In this document: positions 43,731 through 56,100 of the stretch, one piece after another
Position numbering within the stretch: position 1 is the first letter of the stretch
Layout of the letters: every line of letters begins with the position of its first letter
Source: Gnetum montanum
Taxonomy: Eukaryota > Streptophyta > Gnetopsida > Gnetales > Gnetaceae
Length of the DNA: 62,000 nucleotides
NCBI GenBank assembly: GCA_015680685.1
Contig: MNCI01034697.1
Location: forward strand, 1,987,824 to 2,049,823
Direction: 5' to 3'
Notes under the pieces: model-generated
Told to the model about the DNA's origin: nothing
Seen by the model: only the letters and a program-made list of their open reading frames with translations
The model's database searches: none
Translations under genes and position numbers: made by a program

Positions 43731-46700
43731 TCATCATGTACATGTGCCATTCAAGCAAGCTAGAGGAAACACTTGATGGCAATACCTGGTGTACCACAAC
43801 AAATACCTTTAGCCTCTAAGCATGTCTAATGCTTAATTTAACACGTAGAAGTCTCCTGTGTAATAGAAATGGATCAGTTATGGGAGAAAAATCATCCATG
43901 CCATGTCAAAAATTTATTTTCCTATTATTTCCATTTGTGTATTGAATAAAGTTGATGTGTCTAGATAGGATTTTTGTACTTTTTAAGCTTAACAAATCAT
44001 TAGTTATGACATTTTATTTTCTTTTAGAGTACTTTTATTTGTGTATGTATGTGAAAAAACTAATTGATATGCTTTATGAATGCTTATCTAATAAGCCAAA
44101 GATGGATGGATGTGTTACATATGCAATGAGAATGTGAGAGTACCAAATGGGTTCAAAGTGGATCCATGATCAATGGAATACCCATGCAACAAAATTCATC
44201 CATCCACTTTTCTTCTTTCTATCATTGGTAAACTAGCTTTAGATTTAATAGGAAGTTAGGACTCACAATGCGAGCTATTCAAGCTAATGCTATTGGAACC
44301 ATGGGCAAGTGGTGAGTCTACACCTTAGGTTATGAAATCCAAAATCCCTGAAGAGTTCTTGGTTACTAGTAAGAAAAGGATGTGTCATCAAGGATCTTTG
44401 TGATCACTAGATGGGTCTAATCAATCTCATTAGACTAAGGTGCATGTGTTATCTTGCCTAACCATCCTGGTTAGAAAATATTTATAACCTTATAAATGTA
44501 TGCATGCTATGTGGTGGGGGGTAAATCTTTATGTTCATGCAAGTTGAAGACTCTAGGTGATGATTTGTCACTCAAATCATTTCCTTGATTTCTATGTTGC
44601 ATCAAAAATCCTCTTTCTAGAAAAATAAAAATATAAAAAAAATAATGAAAATGAAAAATAATAATAAATAAAAAGAAAATAAAAAGAAAGAAAAATATTA
44701 GTAAAATAATAATGATAATAATAAGAGGAGATTGGAAGAGTAATGTACCCTTAAGCTTATTGGTTCATTTAAATTGGCATTTTTACCCTTTGAACCCATG
44801 CCTATCTAAGTCTTTCACATGTTTAACTCATTGTATAGATCACTTGACTTTCCAAAATATCATCTTCCATGATGATCTACTACTTATCTCTATCCATGAC
44901 CATGAAGGCCTAGAATTCTCTCTCTTGGTAAACACTGGTAATGTCAATTATTGCTTCTATCCAAATCCCAAATTCTTTTGTCCCCATGATTACCATCATC
45001 ATTCTTGACCCAACCCTTGATCATACTTAAACCCAAAATTCCCCTTTTTTTGGTTATGATTTTGTAATATTTGTTGGGTTGTGGGATTGGTGAGTACAAC
45101 CAAGGGAATCAATAAACGATTTTTGGTAAAGTAGAATTTGGGGAGACTACTTTACATATGTGCAAGAATGAAGGAATACCAAACATGAATCTTAAAGTTT
45201 AGATGTTTGGTGGTATGTTGTCTTGGTTTAATATCAATAATTGTTGAATTGTGAAACAATCAAGGCTAAATGACATTAAAAGTAATAGAAGGAGGTTGTG
45301 TCAACATCCTTGCAATAATGTAGGAGGGTGCATTGATGCAAGGTAGTCAATGCACTTTCTCCCCAAGCTCTTCTCAAAATCATACTTTGCATATTGGATA
45401 AGGATAAAAGTTGAAACATGAAGAAGCATGTTAGAAGGACTAAAGAACATTTGAATGAAATAAAAAATCATCTTAAAAATCTTGGAATCATATATATAAC
45501 CTCAAAGTGTGACATAGGAGGCTAGGGTACATCTAGAAAGACCAAGAACCTTAACCAAACATGCTAGACTACAAACATAGGGTACATAAAGCACATCCCA
45601 AATCTAGGACTTACAATAAACTTAAAAATTATCAATGGATGCCTCATTAATTTTCCACTACTAAGTAAAGCTAGTCCCATAGCTTTAAAACCTAAGATAA
45701 AAAAATAAGAACTAGACATATGACAAGATTAATATGGATGAATTATAAATGTATAATATAGATATTAACTATATTACAATATAGGCCACCTCATAAAGAA
45801 GTGTTAAGGATTGGTGGTAGATGAGAAAATCCCACTGACATGTCTACATGAATCTGAAAAAGCCAAAAGGATAGGTATTTTCCACACATCATTTGCATTT
45901 ATGCCTTCTTCCATGTCATTCATCTTCAAACTGACTCTTGTTAGCTCCTTTGGTACTCATTCAAGAGATCTTGAAAGGGCACATGATCAATCTAAAATAT
46001 CAAGAGCATGATAGTATTCCTCTTGATCTTTCTCTTGAGGGTGATCTCTCACGTATAAGTTTTGGATCTAGTGATTGATATTGTTCCTTCTATTCTTTCA
46101 AGATTGGTGGTTCTCTTGCCTAACATAATGAGTTGTGAAAATGCTAAAAATCAAGTGGGATACCCAAGATATTATACTAGCATTGAAAAAAAATGGCCAT
46201 ATGAACAATGATAAGTATAATCCTTGGGAGCACAAGAGAAACATAAGCACAACTATGAAATCAAGGCATGCATGGGTAACCAAAAATAAGGTGAAAGTAA
46301 TTTAAATGACCACTAAAATTACAAATTACATATTCAAATTGGTGCCTCTCCCCCACAACTTAGTTATAAGACACCTAGCTTGAACCACATTGACAATGCA
46401 AATGGAAAAAATAAGAAGGATAACTACAAAAGATAATTATAAGAAATCAACCACGGATCAAAACCAAATAAGTCCCAAAAGTAGCAAGAAGATTAAAACA
46501 TTAAAATCTTATCTTGGATGACATCCAAACTCATGGGATTCAAATCATAATGGCTAATCCACTTATTTCCATGATCCAAGAACTACAAAGGGGTTATAAA
46601 CATAGAAGATAACTAGAAAACCCCAAGGTTAAACAAAAACTACCAACTAAGGTAAGATGGAAAAGGATTATTATGATCAATCCTTAAAGCTCATAGAGTC

Positions 46701-46900
46701 AATACTCACATAAGTGGATGACTAAGCAAGTGCTTTATGCCATTTAACTACTACTATCACATGGAGATAAGCTTGAGATCACTTGATCATAATATGAAGC
46801 CACCAAGGATTAACAAGTGGATCCTTCCCATAGTAAACAGTTACCTTTCTTGACCTTATGAACCTGTTGATTTGACACCTATGAATTCCAAACAACTAGT
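43731..46900. other. AT-rich DNA with an A-rich low-complexity tract
   Basis: No gene is recognised. At 44590-44735 an A-rich tract of AATAATAAA, AAAGAAAAT and similar words forms low-complexity DNA that could be the tail of an old poly(A)-terminated retroposon or a decayed microsatellite. The right edge, CTAGT at 46896-46900, is the presumed target sequence next to the LTR of element C. Confidence 0.45.
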
Positions 46901-48377
46901 TGAAACACCATAAACATTTTGAGGACTCAACGATTTGGCAAAATCTAGTGATTTAGGCAAGGAGTCACAACAAGGCGCAGCACAGTACAATTAAAAATTT
47001 CAAAAGACAAAACAAAATGATGGGTGCACAGTGGAAAGCCTTCAACTTTGCAAGTTTTCTATGTTTCAAAAATCTTAAATTTTAGCATACTAAGCTGCAT
47101 TACACAACATAGCGTAACGTCGCGTTATGCAGCGTAATGTCAGAGGCAGTCCACTGCAACATCAAACATGGCAAACATTCAAGACTTCGACAACTTGGCA
47201 AAAATCTCAAGGCTTAGGCAATGATCTGCAGCATGTCATCCATTTCAGTAGGTTTTCTTCCTCGGTTAAGGGGCCTATTATGCTATGTTATGCAGTGTGG
47301 CATAATAAACCCTGGAAGGATTGATCAGAAACAAAGGAAGCATGGCGACAACACTTCCATTTTTTGCAGGTTCACTATTTTGCGCTGAATTACGCTATGA
47401 GGCGTAATTTAGCATGGTGCAATGTAATACAAACAAAGACAAAAGTAGTATAATATGAGCATCAGCATTTCATACATCAAGATATGCTCTCTAGCATATC
47501 GCAATGTAATCAAAGAACAGCCTATCGCCAAAGCCCAAAAAAGAGTAGTTTACGATGCGCTACGTAGTATGGCGTCGTAAGCTTCAACAACAAACACATC
47601 AGGTCAATGGCATTGTACAGGTTCAGGACACATGTCATCTAAACCACATTTTTCTCCTGACCCTAATCTTATAAATACTCCAGTGGACAAAGATCAAAGG
47701 GTTGGAAAAAAAGTTTCTCCTAAGATGAACAGATTTTCTCTATGGGTGATTTTTTTTTCATTGGCAATGTTTGGCAACTTTTAGCAAGGATTGACATGAG
47801 AACAAAGAGGATCAGTAATCTCAAGAATATCGAAGACAATTGGCAAGAAAATTCGGTCAGAAATAGCTATTTGATGGACCTTCTACTTCGGGACCAACCT
47901 CCTTGTACCCAGATCCGTTAGAACAAGGTAGATCGACCTTTGCTTGCTTCATCTTTGAACAACCTTCTTGTTGTTGGCATGTACTTCACTTAAATTGAAG
48001 TTTTCTTGTAATCATTGTATCTAATATATTTGGTTTGTGAGTTGAATCCTAGATCTGGGGATCACCTACATTCTAAATCTGATCTCTTGTTCCCTATTTA
48101 CACAAAATCTCGCAAATCACTTTAAATCGATTACATCATTTTCAATTATCTTCGAAATAAACAATATTATATCTTCTCATAAAGAACCATCATTTTGTCA
48201 TCAAAATATCACAAAATTTTTACTAATCAAGTAAGTCTCTGTCTGATCGACAAGACTGTTCAGGGCACCTTGAATTCATTTTCTCCCCAACACGATCCTT
48301 GCACGGATCCGTGGTTAGAACTGTGTACACAAACTTTCGTTCGGTATTTCTAGCAACCGACATTTTCCATCATTACA
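46901..48377 (+). repeat. 5' LTR of element C
   Basis: This 1,477-bp LTR starts TGAAACACCATAAACATTTT and ends ATTACA at 48377. It is homologous to X and Y but longer: the segment around 'dark' U3 features such as TTCAACTTTGCAAG at about 47,050 and ACACTTCCA...GCAGG at about 47,350 appears in duplicate form. U3 palindromes here are decayed variants (TTACGCTATGAGGCGTAA at 47390-47407). The TATA box is at 47669-47676. Confidence 0.82.
47669..47676 (+). promoter_or_regulatory. TATA box of the LTR of element C
   Basis: TATAAATA followed by CTCC after the conserved CCCTAATCT, aligned with the boxes at 20388 and 31193. Confidence 0.78.
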
Positions 48378-48633
48378 ATTTCCTGACGCTAGAAGGAGGG
48401 CCAGCATATCCGATCCACATTTTACAGGTAGTCTTGTAAGCTGTCTGTACCCATTTTCAATCAATGTAAACATAATACCTCCGAGGTTGTTTACGAGATT
48501 GCATGGTGCAGATCGATCACTTCGATGATTCCTTTGGAATCCTACAAAATAGAAAGCCCTAATTATTATCTTAGTTTTCCTTTGCCCTTTCGATCTTTAT
48601 CCTTATCGTCACTACTTCCGAACTGTGTAGAAA
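48378..48633 (+). other. Leader of element C with probable primer-binding site
   Basis: ATTTCCTGACGCTAGAAGG follows the LTR end directly, at the place of TTTTCTGGCACTAGAAGGG in B. This is the expected primer-site position. The leader runs to the gag ATG at 48634. Confidence 0.6.
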
Positions 48634-51600
48634 ATGGTTACATCAACTACCGTTGTTGACACAGCCAACCTTGAGAACCCTTGAACTCTGCAAGTTACGC
48701 CTCCTGTGGTCGAGCCGCCAACTAGTGTGGTGTAACCACACAGCTCCCTTAGGCTTCAAAACAAAGAGCCTTAGGGAGATGCTCAATGCAGAGAACACTA
48801 CAATTTCCTTTGTGCTAAACTAGCAGCAAACCTTCCCATGTATCCACAAGAACTCAAAGAAAAACAAGAATACGAGTTCATATACTGCAACGAGAAGGAA
48901 TTTATTCCTTCACCTAACATCACTGTGCCCTTGACAGACCAACAAAAGTGGATCCTATATCAAATGCTGATGGCTAAGATGTCACCAGAATAATTGGAGT
49001 TCTTCCGTGATGAAACGCTTCATGATGGGCAAGATGATCTAGACTCCCACTCTGAAGGAGGTGGTCATGCTGATTTCGCCATGGCCCCTCCCTCCACGAC
49101 ATCCCACATAAATTTGTTGTTCATAGTTACCATGCCTTTAACATTATCTAACACTAATTGAGTCCCACACTTGTCACATCTACATTTTATCTCTCCAACT
49201 ATACTTCCGGGTGAAGGTCCATCGCAAATCATTCCCCAACAGGTGCAATTACCTAACCCATATCATCGTGCACTCGCGCCTATGTCATTGCATGTGCACG
49301 CGATACCTATGTCGTAATTACCTACAACACCAACCTTGCTCCCGACTCACACGGCAGGGCCTACCACCACAGCATGGTGGGCTCCCAACATGTCTTCTAT
49401 TGTGCATCCTACACAAATGCACCACCATCCCTATCATCAAAGCCAGGTCCCGCAAGTGCTAAACCCAGTTGCAAGATTGCTACCTGTGCCCCCCGTTACA
49501 CAAACAACATATCCAATAGCGCAACCAATGGTGGTTGCCCCATCTACACCAACTACTAGATGGTGGATGCCACAAGAAGCACCACCTGCAAGGACTATCC
49601 TGTTAGCACTGACCATCGGCCAAGCTGTTGCCTCCGTTGCACCACCCGGTGTGACCCCTCCTGCCGTTCCACAAATGACTTCGTCATCCATGGGTCTGGA
49701 CCAAGCCTTCCAGCTCATTCAGACCCTTATTGAAGAGGTCAAGCATCTCAAGGCTATTGTTTTTGACATGCTACAAGTCATGGATTTCTACCATGACGAT
49801 CCTATTAGTCCAGCAGTCCTTGTCCTATCGTTGCCACCTGGGATGCCCCTTCCCCATTTCACAAAATATAATGGGGAAGGAGATCCCAAAGCCCACCTCA
49901 TCACTTTTAGGTTAGAGTCCTTATTACTACAATAATGGCTGCATACTATAATCTATGTCTTTGCTATGTCCTTAACAGGCAAAGCCTTGGACTGGTATCG
50001 AACACTCCCACGTGCTTCCATCTCAACTTTGGAAGAGCTGTTAACTCAATTTGTGACTTGTTTCAAATAAAATCTAAAGCTGGAGGTCATGCTAGACCAG
50101 CTTATGGGAGTCAAGCAAGACCCACTCGAGTTAGTTCAGAAGTTTATACAGTGGTGGAGCACTACCTTGAATGAAATCTGCGAACCCATCGTGCAAGCCC
50201 ATCTACTAGCAATCTTCAAGGAAGCAGTCAACGACTTTATCAAGTGTAAGCTGTATTACCTCACTTCCCATTCCCTCAGCCAAGCCTTTGCTTAAACTAA
50301 GAGCATCCAAGATGTGGTAGAGGCTATTAAAGATCTGACGTATGTCGTCTACAAGAATGCCCATAGAAAGGGTAAGGACAAAGGCAAAGCCACGACAACG
50401 ATAGTTGCGGTGGTTGTCGAGGGGGCCAAAAAGAAAAACAACAACAACAAGAAAAAATGTGGAGCCTGCCAAGCTAACAACTAGATCAAATGGCACCAAT
50501 CAAGAAGCTCCTTCTACCCCTGAAGCACCTCCACAACCGAGGCCAAAATTTGAGAGTAAGGACCGCTCAAATTACGCAACTCTACCTGTAAAGCCTTCTA
50601 AACTCTGGAAGCAATTACTAGGAACTTGTCATATTTGACACAAGGAGGTGTCTGAGGAGGCTCTGAAACATCACAGGCACCATTGTGAGTTACTTAAGAA
50701 CCCCTCCTTGGCCCAACCCAACGAACCGCTAGTTCCCAAGAACTTTAGGCTAGATCGATTCTACGACTACCATCAATTATGTGGCCTTGACAAGGATTAC
50801 TGTTGGGCATTGAAAGATGATATTCAATGTTTAATCGATCAAGGTTACCTGATCTTAGATAGTAGTAGTCTGGCACACCCAAAAAATCAAGCCATGCATG
50901 TGTACCAATACTCGTTAAATGCAAATGACGCAGGGTATACCATCAACATGGTAAGAGTAGAGGGCGATAGTCAGGTGTAGCTGAAGCATCCTCGCTCACC
51001 CCAAACAGCAGATCCATCAGCATTGACAAGTGGTGCTCCAAGGAAACCTTTTATCCTCCGAGCCCCTTCTTAGACAACTTCTCGATAGCTCATGGTCGGT
51101 AAAGCCGCGGCCTAGCCTGCATCTACGCTTAGGGCACCCTTTGTCATCAGGGTGCCAAAACCATCAACAGCCCCTTCTATGCAAGGAAAAATTTTGAAGT
51201 CAACCTCTCAATCCCAACTTAACAGAAATGGAGGAGAAAGTATGACAACTAATACGGCGAAGGACCATCTTATGCTGGGGTTTCCCAAGCCTAAACCCCT
51301 ATCTTCTGTACCCTTGGGCCCACTTGTTAAAAATGACAAAGTTACACGAATGCAACCACCTTCTCCTAGCCAAAAGAAACATAACCCTTGACCAAATGTC
51401 ACTCCTCCCCAAGAAATTTTTCTCTCAGGGTGAATGGAAGAGGAAAAGGGTGACAAGCAACCAGATCATGGGTAGGATCTCTTCGATGCCTTTAAGTAAG
51501 TCAAACAGGCTCTTAAACAAAAAATACAACATTGAGCATTTATGAATTACTCATGACATCATAGAAACATCGTGAGGCTATGGTTCATATGCTAATGTCC

Positions 51601-51740
51601 ATACTTATGGATGAAACCCTGCTAGTGGATGAAGAAGAGATTCATTCCATTATGCTTCCTCTCGTAGCTGAGAAGCCTGGGCCTTCCCTATTGACCTTTC
51701 ATGATGAATCCATGAAGGATGACCTAGAAAAGGGTTAGGT
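48634..51740 (+). pseudogene. Element C gag and linker
   Basis: The ATG at 48634 aligns with the B start at 21310. NFLCAKLAANLPMYPQELKE marks the N-terminal domain. A Pro-rich linker at 49300-49680 leads to the core domain: GEGDPKAHLITFRLESLLLQ, DWYRTLPRASISTLEELLTQ, QKFIQWWSTTLNEI. The frame shifts near 50,300-50,450 at an A-rich stretch (AACAACAACAAGAAAAAATG). It continues with the knuckle-like YDYHQLCGLDKDYCWALK, in which the first Cys and the GH pair are changed. Then comes a Pro/Ser-rich tail. Several TAG/TAA stops. Role as in B: particle assembly. Confidence 0.87.
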
Positions 51741-52362
51741 GATAATGGCGTCCATGTTCATCACCATCCGGGTTGGCCAACACTAAATTTGAAGAGTGCA
51801 TGTAGATGATGGGGCAGCCGCTAATGTCATCCCATATCCCATAGTGGATAAGCTAGGCCTGATCGATCAGATCAATCCTATAACAACGTCATGTCTAAAG
51901 TCATTCAATGGAGCATGAGTGCAAGTCAAAGGGAAGGTTCAGATCAACTTTGTGGCAGGGGAGCATTTCCTCACAGACGCAATGTTTATTGTCGTCAAAA
52001 AGATGCCTAGCTTCAACTTGATCCTGGGGAGGTCTTGGTTGGCTCAACTGAGGGTAGTTTCATCACCTATCCATCAGGAGATCCATCTGCCCTATGTAGG
52101 AGGAGAAGTGGTCATCCACGGTGATGAAATAACCCCTCAAGTTGTTAATAACATAGAAACAGAACAGGGGTCAGAAATCAAAATGCCTGAAGATCAGCCC
52201 CTTGTCCAAATTCTTGAACAAGCCGAAACAATGGCCGATGATAGCCTAACTTGGGCCGAACTACCATTCCAAGAGGAAGATTGTGATGTGAAGGAAAAGG
52301 ATCATAAATCTCCTTGTCTTTACGCATCACCAAAAATAAAAGAAATTAGGAAACAAATGTGA
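51741..52362 (+). pseudogene. Element C aspartic protease
   Basis: Active-site strand RVHVDDGAAANVIPYPIVDK with D-D-G, then LGLIDQINPITTSCLKSFN, one TGA, then an open 147-codon tail from 51919 containing FNLILGRSWLAQLRVVSSP. It ends with TGA at 52360-52362 after KEIRKQM, at the same position as the ends in B (25091) and D (33518). The protease would cut the gag-pol precursor. One stop and one odd codon context separate this copy from an intact frame. Confidence 0.85.
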
Positions 52363-53148
52363 AGTTAGCAAGTAAACCTTGTTATCTAACTGCCATGTAG
52401 TTTACGCGTATTTTTTCCATCACCTATCCTATTTTTGCTTTACAAACACTCATCACATTTATGCACAAATATTTTTTATGCTTCCACTAGCTATTCTCAT
52501 TTTACGCTTATGCTTATTTTTTATGCTTCCACTAGCTATTCTCATTTTATGCTTATGCTTATTTTTTATGCTTCCACTAGCTATTCTCATTCATGCTTGT
52601 GTTTATTTTTTACGCTTCCACTAGCTACCTTTGTTACTCTTAACTTTATCTAAGACTAATCATGTATGATTTACGCTTAAACTATCCATGGCCTGAAATG
52701 GCCTAAAACTAATCGCAGCCTACCAGGGCTTAAAATTGGTGACTTAGTGTTATTTATGGTGTTCTTTCACACACATAGCAAGGGCCTGAAATGGACTTAA
52801 ACTATCCAAGACCTGAAATGGCCTTAAACTATCTATTTAAATCACAATTTATGCTTGAAATATTCAAAGGCCCGAAATGGCCTAAAACTAGCGATCTCAA
52901 TTACATTTTGCACCTGAATTACCTAGTGGCCTGCAATGGCTTTAAACTAGTAAATTCAATTACGCTACATGCTTAAAATTATTTGTGGTTTTTCATAGCA
53001 TCAAAACATATTCATTTACAATTTTCATGAAAGGAAAACAACAAAAGAACATCACACTCAGACCAAATTTTCATTAAAGTGTTAAAGAAAAATATTTTCT
53101 TTCATTTCATCCCATCATAAAAAATGAACTATGGCTAATACAGCCACA
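52363..53148 (+). other. Left protease-RT spacer of element C, tandem repeats and hairpin array
   Basis: At 52470-52625 a 45-bp unit (TATTTTTTATGCTTCCACTA and so on) repeats about three and a half times. Being a multiple of three, it keeps spurious frames open. At 52685-52955 six hairpin units follow, e.g. GGCC tgaaat GGCC, and AGCC taccag GGCT at 52717-52730, with TAAACTA or TAAAATTGG after them. D has a different tandem repeat (34 bp) at the same place. Confidence 0.75.
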
Positions 53149-56100
53149 CTATGCATCTCCTTTATCCCCACTATCGCCCGTATCCCTCAGCTCCATCTCC
53201 ACTTCGAGAAAATCATCCTCATAGGGGCCACCTTTTCCAGGTGGAATTTCCTCGTGAAAGTGGCCCTCCCTGCCAGGCTCTTCTGCATGAGGTTTTTTGC
53301 CATGACATTGATCATCACCATTATGCTCTATCCCCTGCAAACCCTCCTCATGAGGATCGTCATCCACGTTATGTTCCTTCTGCTAAGGAACCTCCTCAAG
53401 TCGTTCCTATAATTAGACATAACACACATATTGACATCGCGATCAAAACTAGGCATGACGAAAAGCATAATAAAAAAACAACTCACCTGTGATGATCTTG
53501 CATCAGTAGAAAATGGGATTTATTCTAAGCCAACCCACAGACGTTGCATAATTTCTTCCTCAGTAAGCTCATACCAAAACCTATCTCCTAGACTAGCCTT
53601 GACCTTGACCTTCCCTTTCTCCATAGGAGTCCATCGAGGTGGTTCAGGGAAGAAGGAAGGGATGGTTGTCTCCCCCCTAGGAAGAGTCATTTCCCTTTCT
53701 GGGGAGGCACTTACCGTCACTTTCTCTTGAAATCTTTCAAATGCATTGGAAGCACCAATAACATCAACGAATAGTCGAAGAGACTGTGCCTCGACGACAG
53801 AGTCCCTATAATGTTGACGATAGGCAGCACATTCTCACTTATAGACATGTTTACGGTCTTTCTGCGTCTACCCCCATTCTTGCACACTCACGCTAAAGTC
53901 CTTCCAGTCTTGATTTTTCTGAGCTAGGAGATCCATTTGCATCCGCTACTCAACTAGTTCACGGCTAGTCTGGACACTGTTTCGGACGACTGTCCAATAA
54001 TGGGCATAATCTACAACAACCATATGCCAGTCCTCGTTTCCCATCCCCTTAGCTTGCAGGAATTGGTTTCGTAACCTCAAATCCCCCACTTCATCACCTA
54101 GAGCCATCCTCTCCTTTTTTGACCTTTGCAGTCTCTTCCAAAGGTCTTCTTTTACACTTTGACATTCCCATAAGGAGCAAGTCAAGTGTATAGCACATTT
54201 ACGCATCCTGTCATAAATGTTGTGTGACACAATGGTTGCTTCCGATGAGGGTTCGGTGGCATCACGGATCCCATCTGAGTTGAGCTCTTAATAACATAAA
54301 ATGGCAGTTAGGCATAATTAGGTAACGTAATACCACAATGGAACAACTTCTGTGTAATGATCATGGTGTACCCACTTTAGGATCGATTTGCTCCAAGCGA
54401 CCGATCATATCTTGAACGATGCCTTTCATAAAGGCAAATTTATCAAGANTGATCATATCTTGAACGATGCCTTTCATAAAGGCAAATTTATCAAGAAATT
54501 CACCCCAGGATCAAGTCGCCACTGTTAACAAGTGTACATCCTGGTCACCTATTACATAGAACAAGTTCCATATAACAACATAATTGGGACATTACGATGA
54601 CCAGTATAACCTCTAGAAGCAATTTCCTAGAGTTTAGTACGCTATAAAAGTTAACCTCACTGAGTCATAAATCATTTACATCTTCCTATCTTAGCCGAAA
54701 GGACTTTGGCATCTTCCACTGCTGCTCCCTCCTAGCGCGCAGGAACCTGCGCGCTGCTCACCTTGTTGACTGGAACCTCTTCTTCCAAGTTCGGGGCCTC
54801 TTCCTCACACTGCAAAACCATAGCCCCTATTTCAGGGGTTAACCTTTCCATAGCCTTTTCCTTCGTTGTCACACAACGTCCCTAGTTAACACAGAATTTC
54901 GCTCTAGTTCAATAAATATTACGCGATGCAAAAGTGTCTATACACAGCATAACTATAATTATTAGCACATTTCTTTGCTTGCCTGCTGGAGGATTACTCC
55001 TCCAAAACCTGACCTGCATCTTTTGCCTCACACCACTCGCTGTCTCGACAAGCTCCTCGGTCAAACAAAGTTTCTTCCGTGGCACCGACGAGTCCACAAT
55101 CTCAGCTACCAAATGCTTCCCCCTCGACACATCATCGATGTAGGAGGGGAGCACCCCACCCACACTATCTTGACCCCACGTTCGAGGTGCTACCATGCTT
55201 CTATTTGTTACTAAAAATGACTCTCCGATTCCTTCAGGAGGGTCTTGCGATCGGATAGTACCGAAAACATGGGAAATCCATGGTTTAGAAATCTGGCTGC
55301 GGTCCTGCTACACCCAGACTCCATTTCTTTGGACTACCAGAAATTCAGAAAAACACCGAAAGCAAGCTATGAAAAAGGAAAAATGCACATTGAAACAGGA
55401 CTCAAGCTTCTTGCGAAGCTTGACCATTTCAATGCGCAGGCCTTCGACAAAATAGCTGGCCCAATTAAATCACGTCCCCTCCTCCATGACCTCTTGCATA
55501 ATTCGAGCTTACTCTATAGTGAGGAATCTCCCTTGGGAGAGTGTCTTTAGGAAGGCCCGAGCTCAGAAAAGGGGGTAAATGGTGTTGGCCACTTCTAACT
55601 TGATCCCATCGGTAGGAATTCCTTTAGCCTCCTTCTTAACCCCTAGCCACTCCTTTATCTCTTCCTGGTACTTGGCACTCCTCTTCAACTTTTCCTGTAT
55701 AGGAAAGCCATCAGAGGGAACCCCAAAGAGATTAGAGAACAGCTGAGCATCGATGTCAAAATTTATACGCATGTTACGCACGCGTATGCAGAGATGCTCA
55801 GCTTCTTCGCTAAAGGAGTTGACTAAGGTTAACATTTTACCCACAGTAACATCAGGGGTTATGTCCAAGAACAGGTCCATTAGTCCAGCCTCCCGAAGGT
55901 TATTGGTTAAAACAATTGGGGCCACTCTATGGCCAAGCCAGTGTTGTGTCTCCTTTATATCACCATAGTGAAAAAAGAGATTGCTTGCCTCACGACCGGA
56001 AGCCATGATTGTGATCTCTCATGACTCCCTAACTGCTCACATAAAACAATAGTTAAACCAAGGTAACAAAAAAATGAGACAACTTCACACATCATCAATA

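Noticed and set aside
44590-44735. Poly(A) tail of a recent retroposon
   Set aside because: The A-rich tract is interrupted throughout and no body or target duplication could be found. Kept only as low-complexity DNA.
52379-52653. Overlapping hydrophobic frames of 72-81 residues
   Set aside because: They are produced by the 45-bp tandem repeat, whose length is a multiple of three.
55563-56006. 147-residue minus-strand frame as a single-exon gene starting at its own Met
   Set aside because: Alignment with D shows the homology continues upstream of the Met to a splice acceptor and downstream past the stop. It is part of exon 4, not a separate gene.
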